From the NCBI RefSeq assembly GCF_047229345.1, contig NZ_JBFTER010000015.1, positions 1-64,000 of the forward strand: a stretch of 64,000 bases of DNA, written 5' to 3'. Under the pieces are notes generated by a model, which worked only from the letters and a program-made list of their open reading frames with translations, ran no database searches and had not been told where the DNA came from. Below are positions 16,074 to 24,006 of the stretch, in pieces (the stretch's first letter is position 1; each line of letters opens with the position of its first letter). A program made the position numbers and the translations under genes. The DNA is from Cellulomonas_A sp047229345 (lineage in GTDB: Bacteria; Actinomycetota; Actinomycetes; Actinomycetales; Cellulomonadaceae).

Positions 16074-17750
16074 TCAGAGCGCCAGGATCTCCCGCACCTC
16101 CGGGTCCACCTCCGCGAGGCACGCGGCCCGTGCGTCGGCTGCGGTGCGAGCCGCCCGGGCCACCTTCGCCAGAGCGCGGCAGGCGTCGAGCGAGTGCCGG
16201 CTGAGGGCGAAGCGAACCCCGGGGACGGCGGCGGGCGACATCGACAGGCTCGTGACGCCCATGCCGGTGAGGACCAGCGCCATGAGCGGGTCGGCCGCCG
16301 ATTCGCCGCAGACGCCCACGGGCTTCCCGGCGGAGGTGCCTGCCGCGGCGGCGGTCGCCACGAGGTCGAGCACCGCGGGCTGCCACGGGTCGAGCAGGTC
16401 GACGAGCTCACCGAGGAGCCGGTCGGTCGCCATCGTGTACTGCGCGAGGTCGTTGGTGCCGATCGAGATGAAGTCGACCTCGGCGAGCAGGTCGGCGGCC
16501 CGCAGCGCCGCGGACGGCACCTCGACCATGACCCCGACGGTGCGGACCCCGGCGTCCCGCGCGAGCGCCGCGAACTGGGCTGCCTCCTCGACGGTCGCGA
16601 CCATGGGCGCCATGACCCACGGCTCGCCGCCGGTGCTCTCGGCCGCGCGCGCGACGGCCCGGAGCTGGGTGAGCAGCAGGTCCTCGGCGGCCCGCACGAG
16701 GCGGAAGCCGCGGACACCGAGCGCCGGGTTCTCCTCGCCGTCGCGGGTGACGAACGCGAGCGGCTTGTCGGCGCCCGCGTCGAGCGTGCGGATGACGACC
16801 TTGCGGCCCTCGAGCCCTCGCAGCGCCCGGGCGTACTGCTCGGCCTGCTCGTCCTCGGTGGGCGCGGTGGTCCGGCCCAGGTAGAGGACCTCGGTGCGGA
16901 ACAGCCCGACGCCCTCGACGGCTGCGCCGGTCAGCCGCTCGGCGTCCTCCGCGGTGCCGATGTTGGCGAGGAGCGCGACGCCGTGGCCGTCGGAGGTGCG
17001 GCCGGCGTCGGTCGTCTCGGCGAGGGTCGCGAGGCCGCGCCGGCGCACCTCGACCCGGGCGCGGACCTCGTCGTCGGGGTCGACGACGATCGTGCCGGCC
17101 GCGGCGTCGACGGCGACGACCGTGCCGTCGGTCAGCGCGGAGGCGCCGACGACCCGCACGACGCACGGGATCCCGAGCTGCCCGGCGATGATCGCGGTGT
17201 GCCCGGTCGGGCCGCCGCGCTCGATGACGATCGCGAGCACCTTGTCGAGCTCGAGGGCGGCGGTGTCGGCGGGCGAGAGGTCGTCGGCGACGACGACCGC
17301 GGGCTCGGTGAGCGCCGGCACGCCCGGCTCCGGCTGACCGGTGAGCAGCGCGACGACGCGGTCGCGCACGCTGAGCAGGTCCGTGACGCGCTCGGCGAGG
17401 TAGCCGCCGGCCTGCGTGAACAGGTCGACGAACTCGGCGACGGCCCGGTCCACGGCGAACGGCGCGGACTGCCCGGCGTCGATCCGGACGGCGACCTGGT
17501 CGGTGAGCTCGGTGTCGCGCGCCATCGCGGCCGTCGCGGTGAGGACGTTCGCGACCGTCCCGCTCGACCGCTCGGCGCGGGCCTCGAGCGTGTCGGCGAC
17601 GGACGCGAACGCCGCGACGACCGACGCCGTCGCGGCCGCACGGTCCTCCTCGGCCGGGGCCGACGCGTCCACCACCGGCGCGGCGTGGGCGCGCGCGACC
17701 GGGCCGACCACCGCGCCGCGGCCGACGCCGGCTCCCCGCAGCGTGGTCAC
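16074..17750 (-). CDS. ptsI: PTS enzyme I (PEP-protein phosphotransferase)
   Basis: A 558-residue enzyme I, which takes phosphate from phosphoenolpyruvate and passes it to HPr. The phosphorylated His is His184 in ERGGPTGHTAIIAGQLGIPC. The PEP-binding barrel has GLFRTEVLYLGR, VIRTLDAGADKPLAF, DFISIGTNDLAQYTMA and the catalytic Cys in VGVCGESAAD. GTG 17750 overlaps the HPr stop by 4 bases (GTGA), giving an HPr-EI operon on the minus strand. It is complete and of usual length. Confidence 0.97.
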   Translation of the reverse strand: MTTLRGAGVGRGAVVGPVARAHAAPVVDASAPAEEDRAAATASVVAAFASVADTLEARAERSSGTVANVLTATAAMARDTELTDQVAVRIDAGQSAPFAVDRAVAEFVDLFTQAGGYLAERVTDLLSVRDRVVALLTGQPEPGVPALTEPAVVVADDLSPADTAALELDKVLAIVIERGGPTGHTAIIAGQLGIPCVVRVVGASALTDGTVVAVDAAAGTIVVDPDDEVRARVEVRRRGLATLAETTDAGRTSDGHGVALLANIGTAEDAERLTGAAVEGVGLFRTEVLYLGRTTAPTEDEQAEQYARALRGLEGRKVVIRTLDAGADKPLAFVTRDGEENPALGVRGFRLVRAAEDLLLTQLRAVARAAESTGGEPWVMAPMVATVEEAAQFAALARDAGVRTVGVMVEVPSAALRAADLLAEVDFISIGTNDLAQYTMATDRLLGELVDLLDPWQPAVLDLVATAAAAGTSAGKPVGVCGESAADPLMALVLTGMGVTSLSMSPAAVPGVRFALSRHSLDACRALAKVARAARTAADARAACLAEVDPEVREILAL

Positions 17751-18022
17751 TCCGCCACCGCGTCCAGGTCGGAGGCGAGCATCTCCGCGAGCCCGTCGAG
17801 CGCCGCGTCGGCGCCCTCGCCCTCGGCGGTCAGCGTGACCTCCTCGCCGAACTTGGCGCCGAGGGTCATGACGCGCAGGATGCTCGACGCGTCGACCGGC
17901 GTGCCGCCGTTCTTGGCGATGAGCACCTTGGTGCCCGTCGCGGCGGCGGCGGTCGTGAAGAGCTTCGCGGGCCGCGCATGCAGGCCGACCTTCGATCCGA
18001 TGGTGACGGTGCGCTGGGACAT
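17747..18022 (-). CDS. ptsH: PTS phosphocarrier protein HPr
   Basis: A 91-residue HPr. The phosphorylated histidine is His15 in VGLHARPAKL. Ser46, the regulatory site in bacteria that carry HPr kinase, is present in DASSILRVMTLGA. It accepts phosphate from EI, encoded just downstream, and donates it to the mannitol-type IIA encoded a few genes upstream. Start ATG 18022 is preceded by GGGAG. A repetitive GC-rich gap separates it from the PfkB kinase gene. Confidence 0.97.
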   Translation of the reverse strand: MSQRTVTIGSKVGLHARPAKLFTTAAAATGTKVLIAKNGGTPVDASSILRVMTLGAKFGEEVTLTAEGEGADAALDGLAEMLASDLDAVAE

Positions 18023-18052
18023 CGGGAGTTCCTCTCTGGGTGCCGCCGCGAC

Positions 18053-18130
18053 GGTGCGGCGGGCGGGGTAGGGCGAGCGGGGTGCGGCGGGCGGGGTGCG
18101 GCACCCGGGGTACGGCGGGCGGGTGCGGCG
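18053..18130. repeat. Imperfect GC-rich repeats upstream of ptsH
   Basis: Several imperfect copies of GGTGCGGCGGGCGGGG fill the gap between the kinase gene and ptsH. They look like slippage-generated low-complexity sequence and must contain or lie beside the ptsH promoter. Confidence 0.6.
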
Positions 18131-18145
18131 GACAGGACGCGGGTG

Positions 18146-19096
18146 TCACAGCTCCTTGAGCGCGACGTCCGGGTGGGGAGACTCGACGACGCGGACCTCG
18201 TGGAGGCGCACGTCGGCGGGCGTGGGCACGGCGGTGCCCGGGAGCAGGACGGCGGCGCGCCCCCAGGCGACGGCGGTCGCGAGCCGGGTCGCGGGCTCCT
18301 CGTCGACCGCCGCGAGGAAGCCCGCGAGGGTCGCGTCGCCGGCCCCGACCGTCGAGGCGGGCACGAGCGGCGCACCGCCGGCCCACCAGACGGACGTCGC
18401 GTCGACGAGCAGCGCCCCGTGCGCCCCGAGGCTCACGAGCACCTGCCGCGTGCCCCGCCCGACGACGGACCGGGCGGCGTCGACCACGTCGCCGACCACC
18501 ACCATCTCCTGCCCCACGAGCGCGCCGAGCTCCTCGTCGTTGGGCTTGACGACGTCGAGCCCGCCCGACCCGACGGCGGCGACGAGCGGCTCCCCCGACG
18601 TGTCGAGCGCGCACGGGACGCCGTGCCGCCCGGCGAGGGCCGCGAGCCGGACGAAGAAGTCCGCCCCCGCGCCGGCGGGCAGGCTCCCGGCGCCCACGAC
18701 GAGCCGCGCACCGGCGGAGACCTCGGCCTCGACCGCGTCGAGCAGCGCCGTGACGTCGTCGTGTCCGAGCGCCGGCCCGGGGGCGTTGACCTTGGTCGTG
18801 ACGCCCGTGCGCTCGACGAGCGTGATGTTCGACCGGGTCTCCCCGGTCACCGGCACGGCGTGCGCGGGCACGCCCTGCTCCTCGAGCAGCCGGACCAGGA
18901 GCTCGCCGTCGGGGCCGCCGGCCGGGAGGACCGCCCGGGTCGGGTACCCGTGAGCCACGAGCGCCCGCGACACGTTGATGCCCTTGCCGCCCGCGTGCAC
19001 GTGAGTCTCGTGCGCCCGGTTGACCTCGCCCACCGCGAGGTGGTCCAGGTCCAGCGCACGATCGACGCTGGGGTTGGGGGTGACCGTGACGATCAT
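18146..19096 (-). CDS. fruK: PfkB-family kinase, 1-phosphofructokinase type
   Basis: A 316-residue ribokinase-fold sugar-phosphate kinase. The N-terminus MIVTVTPNPSVDRALDLDHL, the motif HAGGKGINVSRAL and the catalytic-loop motif STVGAGDATLAGF fit FruK and LacC (1-phosphofructokinase or tagatose-6-phosphate kinase). It would make a bisphosphate for aldolase cleavage. It lies between the HPr-EI genes and the mannitol-type PTS genes, with a hairpin on its upstream side, so it may have its own promoter. Which hexose phosphate it uses depends on the nearby dehydrogenase; fructose-1-phosphate is the family default. Confidence 0.88.
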   Translation of the reverse strand: MIVTVTPNPSVDRALDLDHLAVGEVNRAHETHVHAGGKGINVSRALVAHGYPTRAVLPAGGPDGELLVRLLEEQGVPAHAVPVTGETRSNITLVERTGVTTKVNAPGPALGHDDVTALLDAVEAEVSAGARLVVGAGSLPAGAGADFFVRLAALAGRHGVPCALDTSGEPLVAAVGSGGLDVVKPNDEELGALVGQEMVVVGDVVDAARSVVGRGTRQVLVSLGAHGALLVDATSVWWAGGAPLVPASTVGAGDATLAGFLAAVDEEPATRLATAVAWGRAAVLLPGTAVPTPADVRLHEVRVVESPHPDVALKEL

Positions 19097-19140
19097 CGGT
19101 GTCTCCTGGTTGCTGTCCGGGTGCGGCGGGTCGGGGCGAC

Positions 19141-19175
19141 GGCCCTCGGTGGCGTCGTGCGCACCACCGAGGGCC
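19141..19175 (-). terminator. 12-bp hairpin downstream of the PTS IIA gene
   Basis: GGCCCTCGGTGG and its exact complement CCACCGAGGGCC flank an 11-base loop, 7 bases beyond the IIA stop. It probably ends the IICB-IIA transcript before the kinase gene. Confidence 0.75.
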
Positions 19176-19181
19176 GCGCCC

Positions 19182-19619
19182 TCACTCCTCGTTCACCTGC
19201 TGGAGGACGGCGTACAGATCGGCCGCGGTCGGCGCGTCGAGCACGCGCTGGACCTGCTCCGTGTCGGCGAAGACGAGCGCGATCCTCGACAGGATCTCCA
19301 GGTGCTCGTCCCCGACCCCGGCGATGCCGACGACGACGCGGACGGGTTCGCCGTCCCACTCGACCGGCTCGTCGTAGCGCACGAGGCACAGCGCCGAGCG
19401 CGTGATGGTGCTCTTCGCCTCCTCGGTGCCGTGGGGGATGGCGAGGAAGTTGCCCATGTACGTGGACATGGACCGCTCGCGCTCGAGCATCGCGTCGACG
19501 TACGCCGGCTCGACGGCACCGGCCCGGACGAGCACCGCGCCCGCCTCCCGGACGGCGTCGGCCTTGCCGGCGGCGGAGGCCGCGAGGACGACGTCCCCGG
19601 GCGCGAGGATCTCGGTCAT
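19182..19619 (-). CDS. mtlF: PTS mannitol-type EIIA
   Basis: A 145-residue IIA domain of the mannitol/fructose family. The phosphorylated His63 is in MGNFLAIPHGTEEAKST, the mannitol-type form. It relays phosphate from HPr to the IIB domain of the adjacent IICB protein. ATG 19619 overlaps the IICB stop by 4 bases (ATGA), so expression is coupled and the stoichiometry shared. Complete. Confidence 0.93.
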   Translation of the reverse strand: MTEILAPGDVVLAASAAGKADAVREAGAVLVRAGAVEPAYVDAMLERERSMSTYMGNFLAIPHGTEEAKSTITRSALCLVRYDEPVEWDGEPVRVVVGIAGVGDEHLEILSRIALVFADTEQVQRVLDAPTAADLYAVLQQVNEE

Positions 19620-21202
19620 GCCGTCGCCCCTTCGCTGTCGGTGGAGAGCTCGCGCACGATGTCGTCGTACACGGGGCTCGAGAGGAAGTTCTCGACCGAG
19701 AGGTGGCGCGCGGTCGGCGCGTGGCCCCGGGCCCGGTCGGTGAGCTCACGGTGCGTGATCACGAGGTCGGCGGAGTCGTCGAGCTTCGCGACCGCGCGGT
19801 TCACCACGGTGACGTCGGTGCGGCCGGCCTTCTTGAGCTTGTCCCGCAGGATGCTCGCTCCCATCGCGGACGAGCCCATGCCCGCGTCGCACGCGAACAC
19901 GATGGAGCGGACGGGCCGCGCCGCGCCGGTCGCGGTGGCACCGTCGCCGCCGGCGAGCACCTCGAGCGCCTCGAGCGCCGAGCTCGACTTCCCCTTGTTG
20001 GCCTCGGTCTGCGCGATCGCGGCCTGCAGGTCCCCGCCGCCGCTCGCCAGGTCCCGCTTGCGCGAGGCCCGCAGGATGATCGCGGCGATGAGGAACGTGA
20101 CGACGAACGACAGGACGACCGACAGCGTCACGCCGAGGAACGAGCCGCGGGCGGTCGTCGCGTACACGGCGAAGATCGACCCCGGGGCGGCCGGCCCGCG
20201 CAGACCGCTGCCGAACGCGGCGTTCGTGGCGACACCGGTCGCACCGCCGGCGATCGCGGCGATGATGAGCGCCGGCTTCATGAGGACGAACGGGAAGTAG
20301 ACCTCGTGGATGCCGCCGAAGAACTGGATGATGGCGGCACCCGGCGCGCTGCTCCTCGCCATGCCGAGCCCGAAGAACGTGTACGCCATGAGGATCCCGA
20401 GCCCGGGGCCGGGGTTGGCCTCGACGAGGAACAGCAGCGACTTCCCGGTCTCCGCGACCTCCTGCGCCCCGAGCGGCACGAGCGCGCCGTTGCCGATGGC
20501 GTTGTTGAGGAAGAGCACCTTGGCCGGCTCGACGATGATGCTCATGACGGGCAGCAGGCCGTTGTCGGCGAGCCAGCCCACACCGTCCCCCAGCCACTCG
20601 GAGACTCGCGTGATGAGCGGCGCGAACCCGAAGAACGCGACGACCGCCATGGCCGCGCCGGCGATGCCCGCGGCGAACATGTTGACGAGCATCTCGAAGC
20701 CGGCCCGGATCTTGCCCTCCCAGAGGGAGTCGATCTTCTTCATGACCCACGCCGAGAGCGGGCCGACGATCATCGCGCCCAGGAACATCGGGATGGTGCT
20801 GCCCGTGATCATGCCGATCGCGACGATCGACGCCACGACGGCGCCGCGCTCGCCGTAGACCACCCGGCCGCCGGCGTTCGCGATGAGCAGCGGCAGGAGG
20901 TAGGTGATCATCGGCCCGACGAGTCCCACGTACTGGCGGAACGTGGTGCCGTCCTCGGCCTGGGCGAGCGCGGTGGCGGCGCCCTGCCAGCTCATGACGT
21001 CGGCGTTGCCGAACCCACCGAGGATCCCGTTGGGCCACCAGCCCACGGCGATGAACAGGGTGGTGATCAGTCCCCAGGCCAGGAAGGCCGGGAGGTTGGG
21101 CATGATCATGCTGCTGGCGAAGGCGCCGAACTTCTGGAGCTTGACCTGGATGGCCTTGCCCCGGGTGGCGGTGCCGGCGGCCGGTGCCGTCGTAGCGGAC
21201 AC
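19616..21202 (-). CDS. mtlA: PTS mannitol-type EIICB permease
   Basis: A 528-residue membrane permease that imports and phosphorylates a hexitol, most likely mannitol. The IIC domain (about 20-390) has the conserved PNLPAFLAWGLITTLF, the substrate-loop signature FFGGIHEVYFPFVLMKP and multiple hydrophobic helices. A linker leads to a IIB domain whose phospho-cysteine lies in VFACDAGMGSSAMGAS. The IIA domain is separate, as in Gram-positive mtlA/mtlF systems. The product enters as hexitol-1-phosphate for the dehydrogenase encoded upstream. A strong hairpin separates it from the dehydrogenase gene, implying its own promoter in 21203-21290. Confidence 0.94.
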   Translation of the reverse strand: MSATTAPAAGTATRGKAIQVKLQKFGAFASSMIMPNLPAFLAWGLITTLFIAVGWWPNGILGGFGNADVMSWQGAATALAQAEDGTTFRQYVGLVGPMITYLLPLLIANAGGRVVYGERGAVVASIVAIGMITGSTIPMFLGAMIVGPLSAWVMKKIDSLWEGKIRAGFEMLVNMFAAGIAGAAMAVVAFFGFAPLITRVSEWLGDGVGWLADNGLLPVMSIIVEPAKVLFLNNAIGNGALVPLGAQEVAETGKSLLFLVEANPGPGLGILMAYTFFGLGMARSSAPGAAIIQFFGGIHEVYFPFVLMKPALIIAAIAGGATGVATNAAFGSGLRGPAAPGSIFAVYATTARGSFLGVTLSVVLSFVVTFLIAAIILRASRKRDLASGGGDLQAAIAQTEANKGKSSSALEALEVLAGGDGATATGAARPVRSIVFACDAGMGSSAMGASILRDKLKKAGRTDVTVVNRAVAKLDDSADLVITHRELTDRARGHAPTARHLSVENFLSSPVYDDIVRELSTDSEGATA

Positions 21203-21290
21203 GGGCTCACACTCCCATCGTGATGGTGCGCGTCCGGGCGTCGGTGCCCGGGGCGGCGCTGATCGTCGTTGACCTTGTCTCGCCCCTGCG

Positions 21291-21316
21291 CCCGGCCCGC
21301 CGCGTGGCGGGCCGGG
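21291..21316 (-). terminator. 11-bp hairpin after the dehydrogenase gene
   Basis: CCCGGCCCGCC, loop GCGT, then the exact complement. It lies 45 bases past the dehydrogenase stop and upstream of mtlA, so it should separate the regulator-dehydrogenase transcript from mtlA-mtlF. Confidence 0.75.
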
Positions 21317-21360
21317 ACCTCACTGGTCGCCGGCCGGAGGGTGGTGGCCGGCGTCGTGCG

Positions 21361-22401
21361 TCACGGCTCGACCGTGACCTTGATGCCAGCGCCCGACCGC
21401 ACGATCTCGATGCCCTCGACGATCTGGTCGAGCGGCAGGCGGTGGGTGATGAGATCCGCGACGGGCACGCTGCCGTCGGCGATGTAGGCGAGCGCCTGGC
21501 GGTTGTGCGCCGGGCTCGACCCGTTGGCGCCCACGATCGTGAGCTCCTTGTAGTGCACGAGGTTCGAGTCGAGCGTGATCGTCGGCTTGTCCTTGGGCAG
21601 CCCGCCGAAGAAGCTGATGCGACCCTGCGGCGCGAGCATGAGCAGCCCCTGCTCCTGCGCGGCGCCCGACGCGGCGGCGGTGATGACGACCGTCGCGCCC
21701 TTGCCGTCGAAGAACGCCTTCACGGCCTCGACCGGGTCCTCCTCTGCCGAGCACACGGCCAGGTCGGGCTGGACGACGGCCGACGCGAGGTCGAGCCGCG
21801 ACCGGCTCAGCTCGACGAGCACGACCCGCTTGGCGCCGCGGGCACGGGCCAGGCGCACGTGCAGGCAGCCGATCGGGCCCGAGCCGACGACGACGACGTC
21901 GTCACCCTCGTGCACGTCCACGATCTCCTGGGCGTTGATCGCGCACGCGAACGGCTCCGCGACGCTGGCCTCCGCGAACGAGACGTTCTCGGGGATCCGG
22001 TTGAGGCCGTCGACCGCGAGGACCTCCTTGGGGACGATCGTGTACGGGGCGAAGCCGCCCTCGAAGTCGTAGCCCATCGAGACCTGGTTGGGGCAGATCG
22101 TCTCGGCGCCCGCGGCGCAGAAGTCGCAGCGGCCGCACGGGATCGCGGCGATGACCTGGACGCGGTCCCCCGGGGCCCAGCCCTCGACGCCGTCGCCGAC
22201 CTCGACGACCTCGCCCGCGATCTCGTGGCCCATGATGCGCGGCGGCACGATGCGCTGGTGGCCGGCGGTCGAGATCTTGACGTCCGTGCCGCACATCGAG
22301 CAGGCGCGTACGCGGAGCTTGACCTCGCCGGGACCGACCTGCGGCTCCGGCGCGTCCTCGAGGCGGACGTCGCCGGGGGCGTAGAAGCGGAAGACGTTCA
22401 T
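21361..22401 (-). CDS. Zinc-dependent medium-chain dehydrogenase (hexitol or hexitol-phosphate)
   Basis: A 346-residue MDR dehydrogenase. Catalytic zinc ligands are Cys37 (CSMCGTD) and His59/Glu60 (GHE); the structural zinc site is Cys89, 92, 95 and 103. The NAD-binding loop is VVVGSGPIGCLHVRLA. Relatives include sorbitol/iditol and galactitol-1-phosphate dehydrogenases. Given the mannitol-type PTS next door it probably oxidises the imported hexitol phosphate; that is inference. ATG 22401 has AAGGAG upstream and starts at the family's usual position. An in-frame ATG at 22482, overlapping the regulator's stop, would add 27 poorly conserved residues. Confidence 0.85.
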   Translation of the reverse strand: MNVFRFYAPGDVRLEDAPEPQVGPGEVKLRVRACSMCGTDVKISTAGHQRIVPPRIMGHEIAGEVVEVGDGVEGWAPGDRVQVIAAIPCGRCDFCAAGAETICPNQVSMGYDFEGGFAPYTIVPKEVLAVDGLNRIPENVSFAEASVAEPFACAINAQEIVDVHEGDDVVVVGSGPIGCLHVRLARARGAKRVVLVELSRSRLDLASAVVQPDLAVCSAEEDPVEAVKAFFDGKGATVVITAAASGAAQEQGLLMLAPQGRISFFGGLPKDKPTITLDSNLVHYKELTIVGANGSSPAHNRQALAYIADGSVPVADLITHRLPLDQIVEGIEIVRSGAGIKVTVEP

Positions 22402-22478
22402 CGTTCTCCTTCGTGTGACGTCCGCGGACGTCGTGGTGGGGTCGGTCGCCGGGGGCGCCGACGGACCGGCGGCGGCGC

Positions 22479-23240
22479 TCATGCGCGCACCACCCGGGGT
22501 CCGGCGGCCTCGATCTCCTCGGCGAGGTCGGGCTCGAGCTGGGAGTCGGTGATGAGGGTGTCGACGGCGGACAGCGGCGCGACCTGCGCGAAGTCGACGC
22601 GGCCGAACTTGGTGTGGTCGGTGAGGACGACGGTGCGGCGCGCGGCAGCGACGAGGGCGCGCTTGACCCGGGCCTCGACGAGGTCGGGGGTCGTGAGGCC
22701 GCGCTCCGTCGTGATGCCGTTGGTGCCGAGGAACGCGACGTCCGCGTAGACGTCGGCCATCGCGCTCTCGGCCCAGGGGCCGACGGCGGCGAGGGTGCGC
22801 CCGCGGACCGTGCCACCGAGCAGGTGCAGCGTGATGTGGGGGCGGGCCGCGAGCAGCATCGCGACGGGCAGGCTGTGCGTGACGACGGTGAGCTCCCGCT
22901 CGGCGGGCAGCATCTCGGCGAGGCGGATGGTCGTGGTGCCGGCGTCGAGGATGATCGAGCCGCCGTCCGGCAGCTCGTCGAGCGCGGCCTTGGCGATGCG
23001 CTCCTTCTGGCCGGCCATGCGGGACTCGCGGTCCGCGACGGCGGGCTCGATGCCCAGCCGCTCGACCGGGATGGCCCCGCCGTGCACCCGGCGCAGGAGG
23101 CCGCGCCGCTCGAGCGCGGTCAGGTCGCGGCGCACCGTCTCCGGCGTGACGTCCAGCGCGTCCGCGAGGTCCTTGACCTCCGCCCGGCCGTCACGGCGTG
23201 CCCAGGCCAGGATCTCCTGCTGACGCTCCGTCGCGTACAC
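22479..23240 (-). CDS. DeoR/GlpR-family sugar-responsive repressor
   Basis: A 253-residue DeoR-type regulator. The N-terminal helix-turn-helix has the family signature RQQEILAWARRDGRAEVKDL and VTPETVRRDLTALERRGLLR. The C-terminal sugar-phosphate-sensing domain has ILDAGTTTIRLAEML and DHTKFGRV. It is first in the operon with the dehydrogenase and near the PTS genes, so it presumably responds to a hexitol phosphate or its product. The GTG start has GAGGGGC upstream. Three repeated SAAACGGA elements lie upstream of its own start and are candidate operators. Confidence 0.92.
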   Translation of the reverse strand: MYATERQQEILAWARRDGRAEVKDLADALDVTPETVRRDLTALERRGLLRRVHGGAIPVERLGIEPAVADRESRMAGQKERIAKAALDELPDGGSIILDAGTTTIRLAEMLPAERELTVVTHSLPVAMLLAARPHITLHLLGGTVRGRTLAAVGPWAESAMADVYADVAFLGTNGITTERGLTTPDLVEARVKRALVAAARRTVVLTDHTKFGRVDFAQVAPLSAVDTLITDSQLEPDLAEEIEAAGPRVVRA

Positions 23241-23268
23241 GAGTGCCCCTCACAGCGGTGTGCGATGG

Positions 23269-23349
23269 TCCGTTTCCGCCGGATCCATCTGTGTAAGGGC
23301 TTGTCTAGTTCCGTTTGAGCCCGAAGTCAACATCCGATCCACTCCGTTT
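23269..23349 (-). promoter_or_regulatory. Three GCNSAAACGGA repeats upstream of the deoR-type gene
   Basis: On the gene strand SAAACGGA recurs three times (plus-strand TCCGTTT at 23269-23275, 23310-23316 and 23343-23349), each preceded by GCN. The spacings are 41 and 33 bases, near whole helical turns. Repeated same-face elements directly upstream of a DeoR regulator suggest autoregulatory operators. No copy was noticed upstream of mtlA. Confidence 0.5.
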
Positions 23350-23494
23350 CGGCTTGGCTCTGCCCGGTTGAGTGGCTCGTGCGTACGTCGGGGCCGTCCC
23401 GTCGGGACGAAGGGCCCAGGAGAGGGCTCGCGCCGCGCTACTCCACCGAGCGGCTGCTGCGCCCCGCGCGGCCTCGACGTCCGAGGCGCCGACG

Positions 23495-23500
23495 TAGGCT
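23495..23500 (+). promoter_or_regulatory. -10 box TAGGCT, leaderless promoter
   Basis: TAGGCT lies 7 bases before GTG 23508, which has no ribosome site. Confidence 0.6.
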
Positions 23501-23507
23501 CGGACGC

Positions 23508-23777
23508 GTGACCGTGCTCCTCGACCCGCCCCTGTGGCCGCAGCACGGCCGTCTCTGGTCGCACCTCGTGAGCGACGTCTCGCTCGACGAGCTCCACGCG
23601 TTCGCCGAGCGCGCCGGCATCCCCCGCCGCGCGTTCGACCGCGACCACTACGACGTCCCCGACGAGCGCCACGACGAGCTCGTCCGGCTCGGCGCCGAGC
23701 CCGTCGACGCCCGCGACCTCGTCCGGCGGCTGCGCGCGTCGGGCCTGCGCGTCACCGCACGCGAGCGCCGCGCCTGA
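23508..23777 (+). CDS. DUF4031 domain protein
   Basis: An 89-residue protein matching the DUF4031 pattern: VLLDPPLWPQHGRLWSHLVS at the start, then LHAFAERAGIPRRAFDRDHY and a C-terminal helix. The conserved Trp, His and Asp residues suggest an enzyme or binding fold, but no function is known. GTG 23508 follows a -10 box by 7 bases and is probably leaderless. It is a monocistronic unit between the divergent deoR-type gene and the formaldehyde dehydrogenase gene. Confidence 0.82.
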   Translation: MTVLLDPPLWPQHGRLWSHLVSDVSLDELHAFAERAGIPRRAFDRDHYDVPDERHDELVRLGAEPVDARDLVRRLRASGLRVTARERRA

Positions 23778-23783
23778 CCGACA

Positions 23784-23816
23784 GGACCCGCGTCGGTCGT
23801 GCGGCCGACGCGGTCC
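23784..23816 (+). terminator. Hairpin after the DUF4031 gene
   Basis: GGACCCGCGTCGG and CCGACGCGGTCC pair with a single bulged C around an 8-base loop, 7 bases past the stop. Confidence 0.65.
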
Positions 23817-24006
23817 GGTGGCGACGCGCCACGGCGTGCCGATGAGTCACGAGAGCACGCCGTGTCCTCGGTCACGACGGCGAACCGCACGAACAGCACA
23901 GGTGCAGCCGCGACCCTCGCCAGACGACACGAGTGGCGAGATGGTGAGAGGACGTGGGTCGTCCCGCAACCCGAGCGGACGGCCGACTCGGTCGAGGAGG
24001 ATCGAC

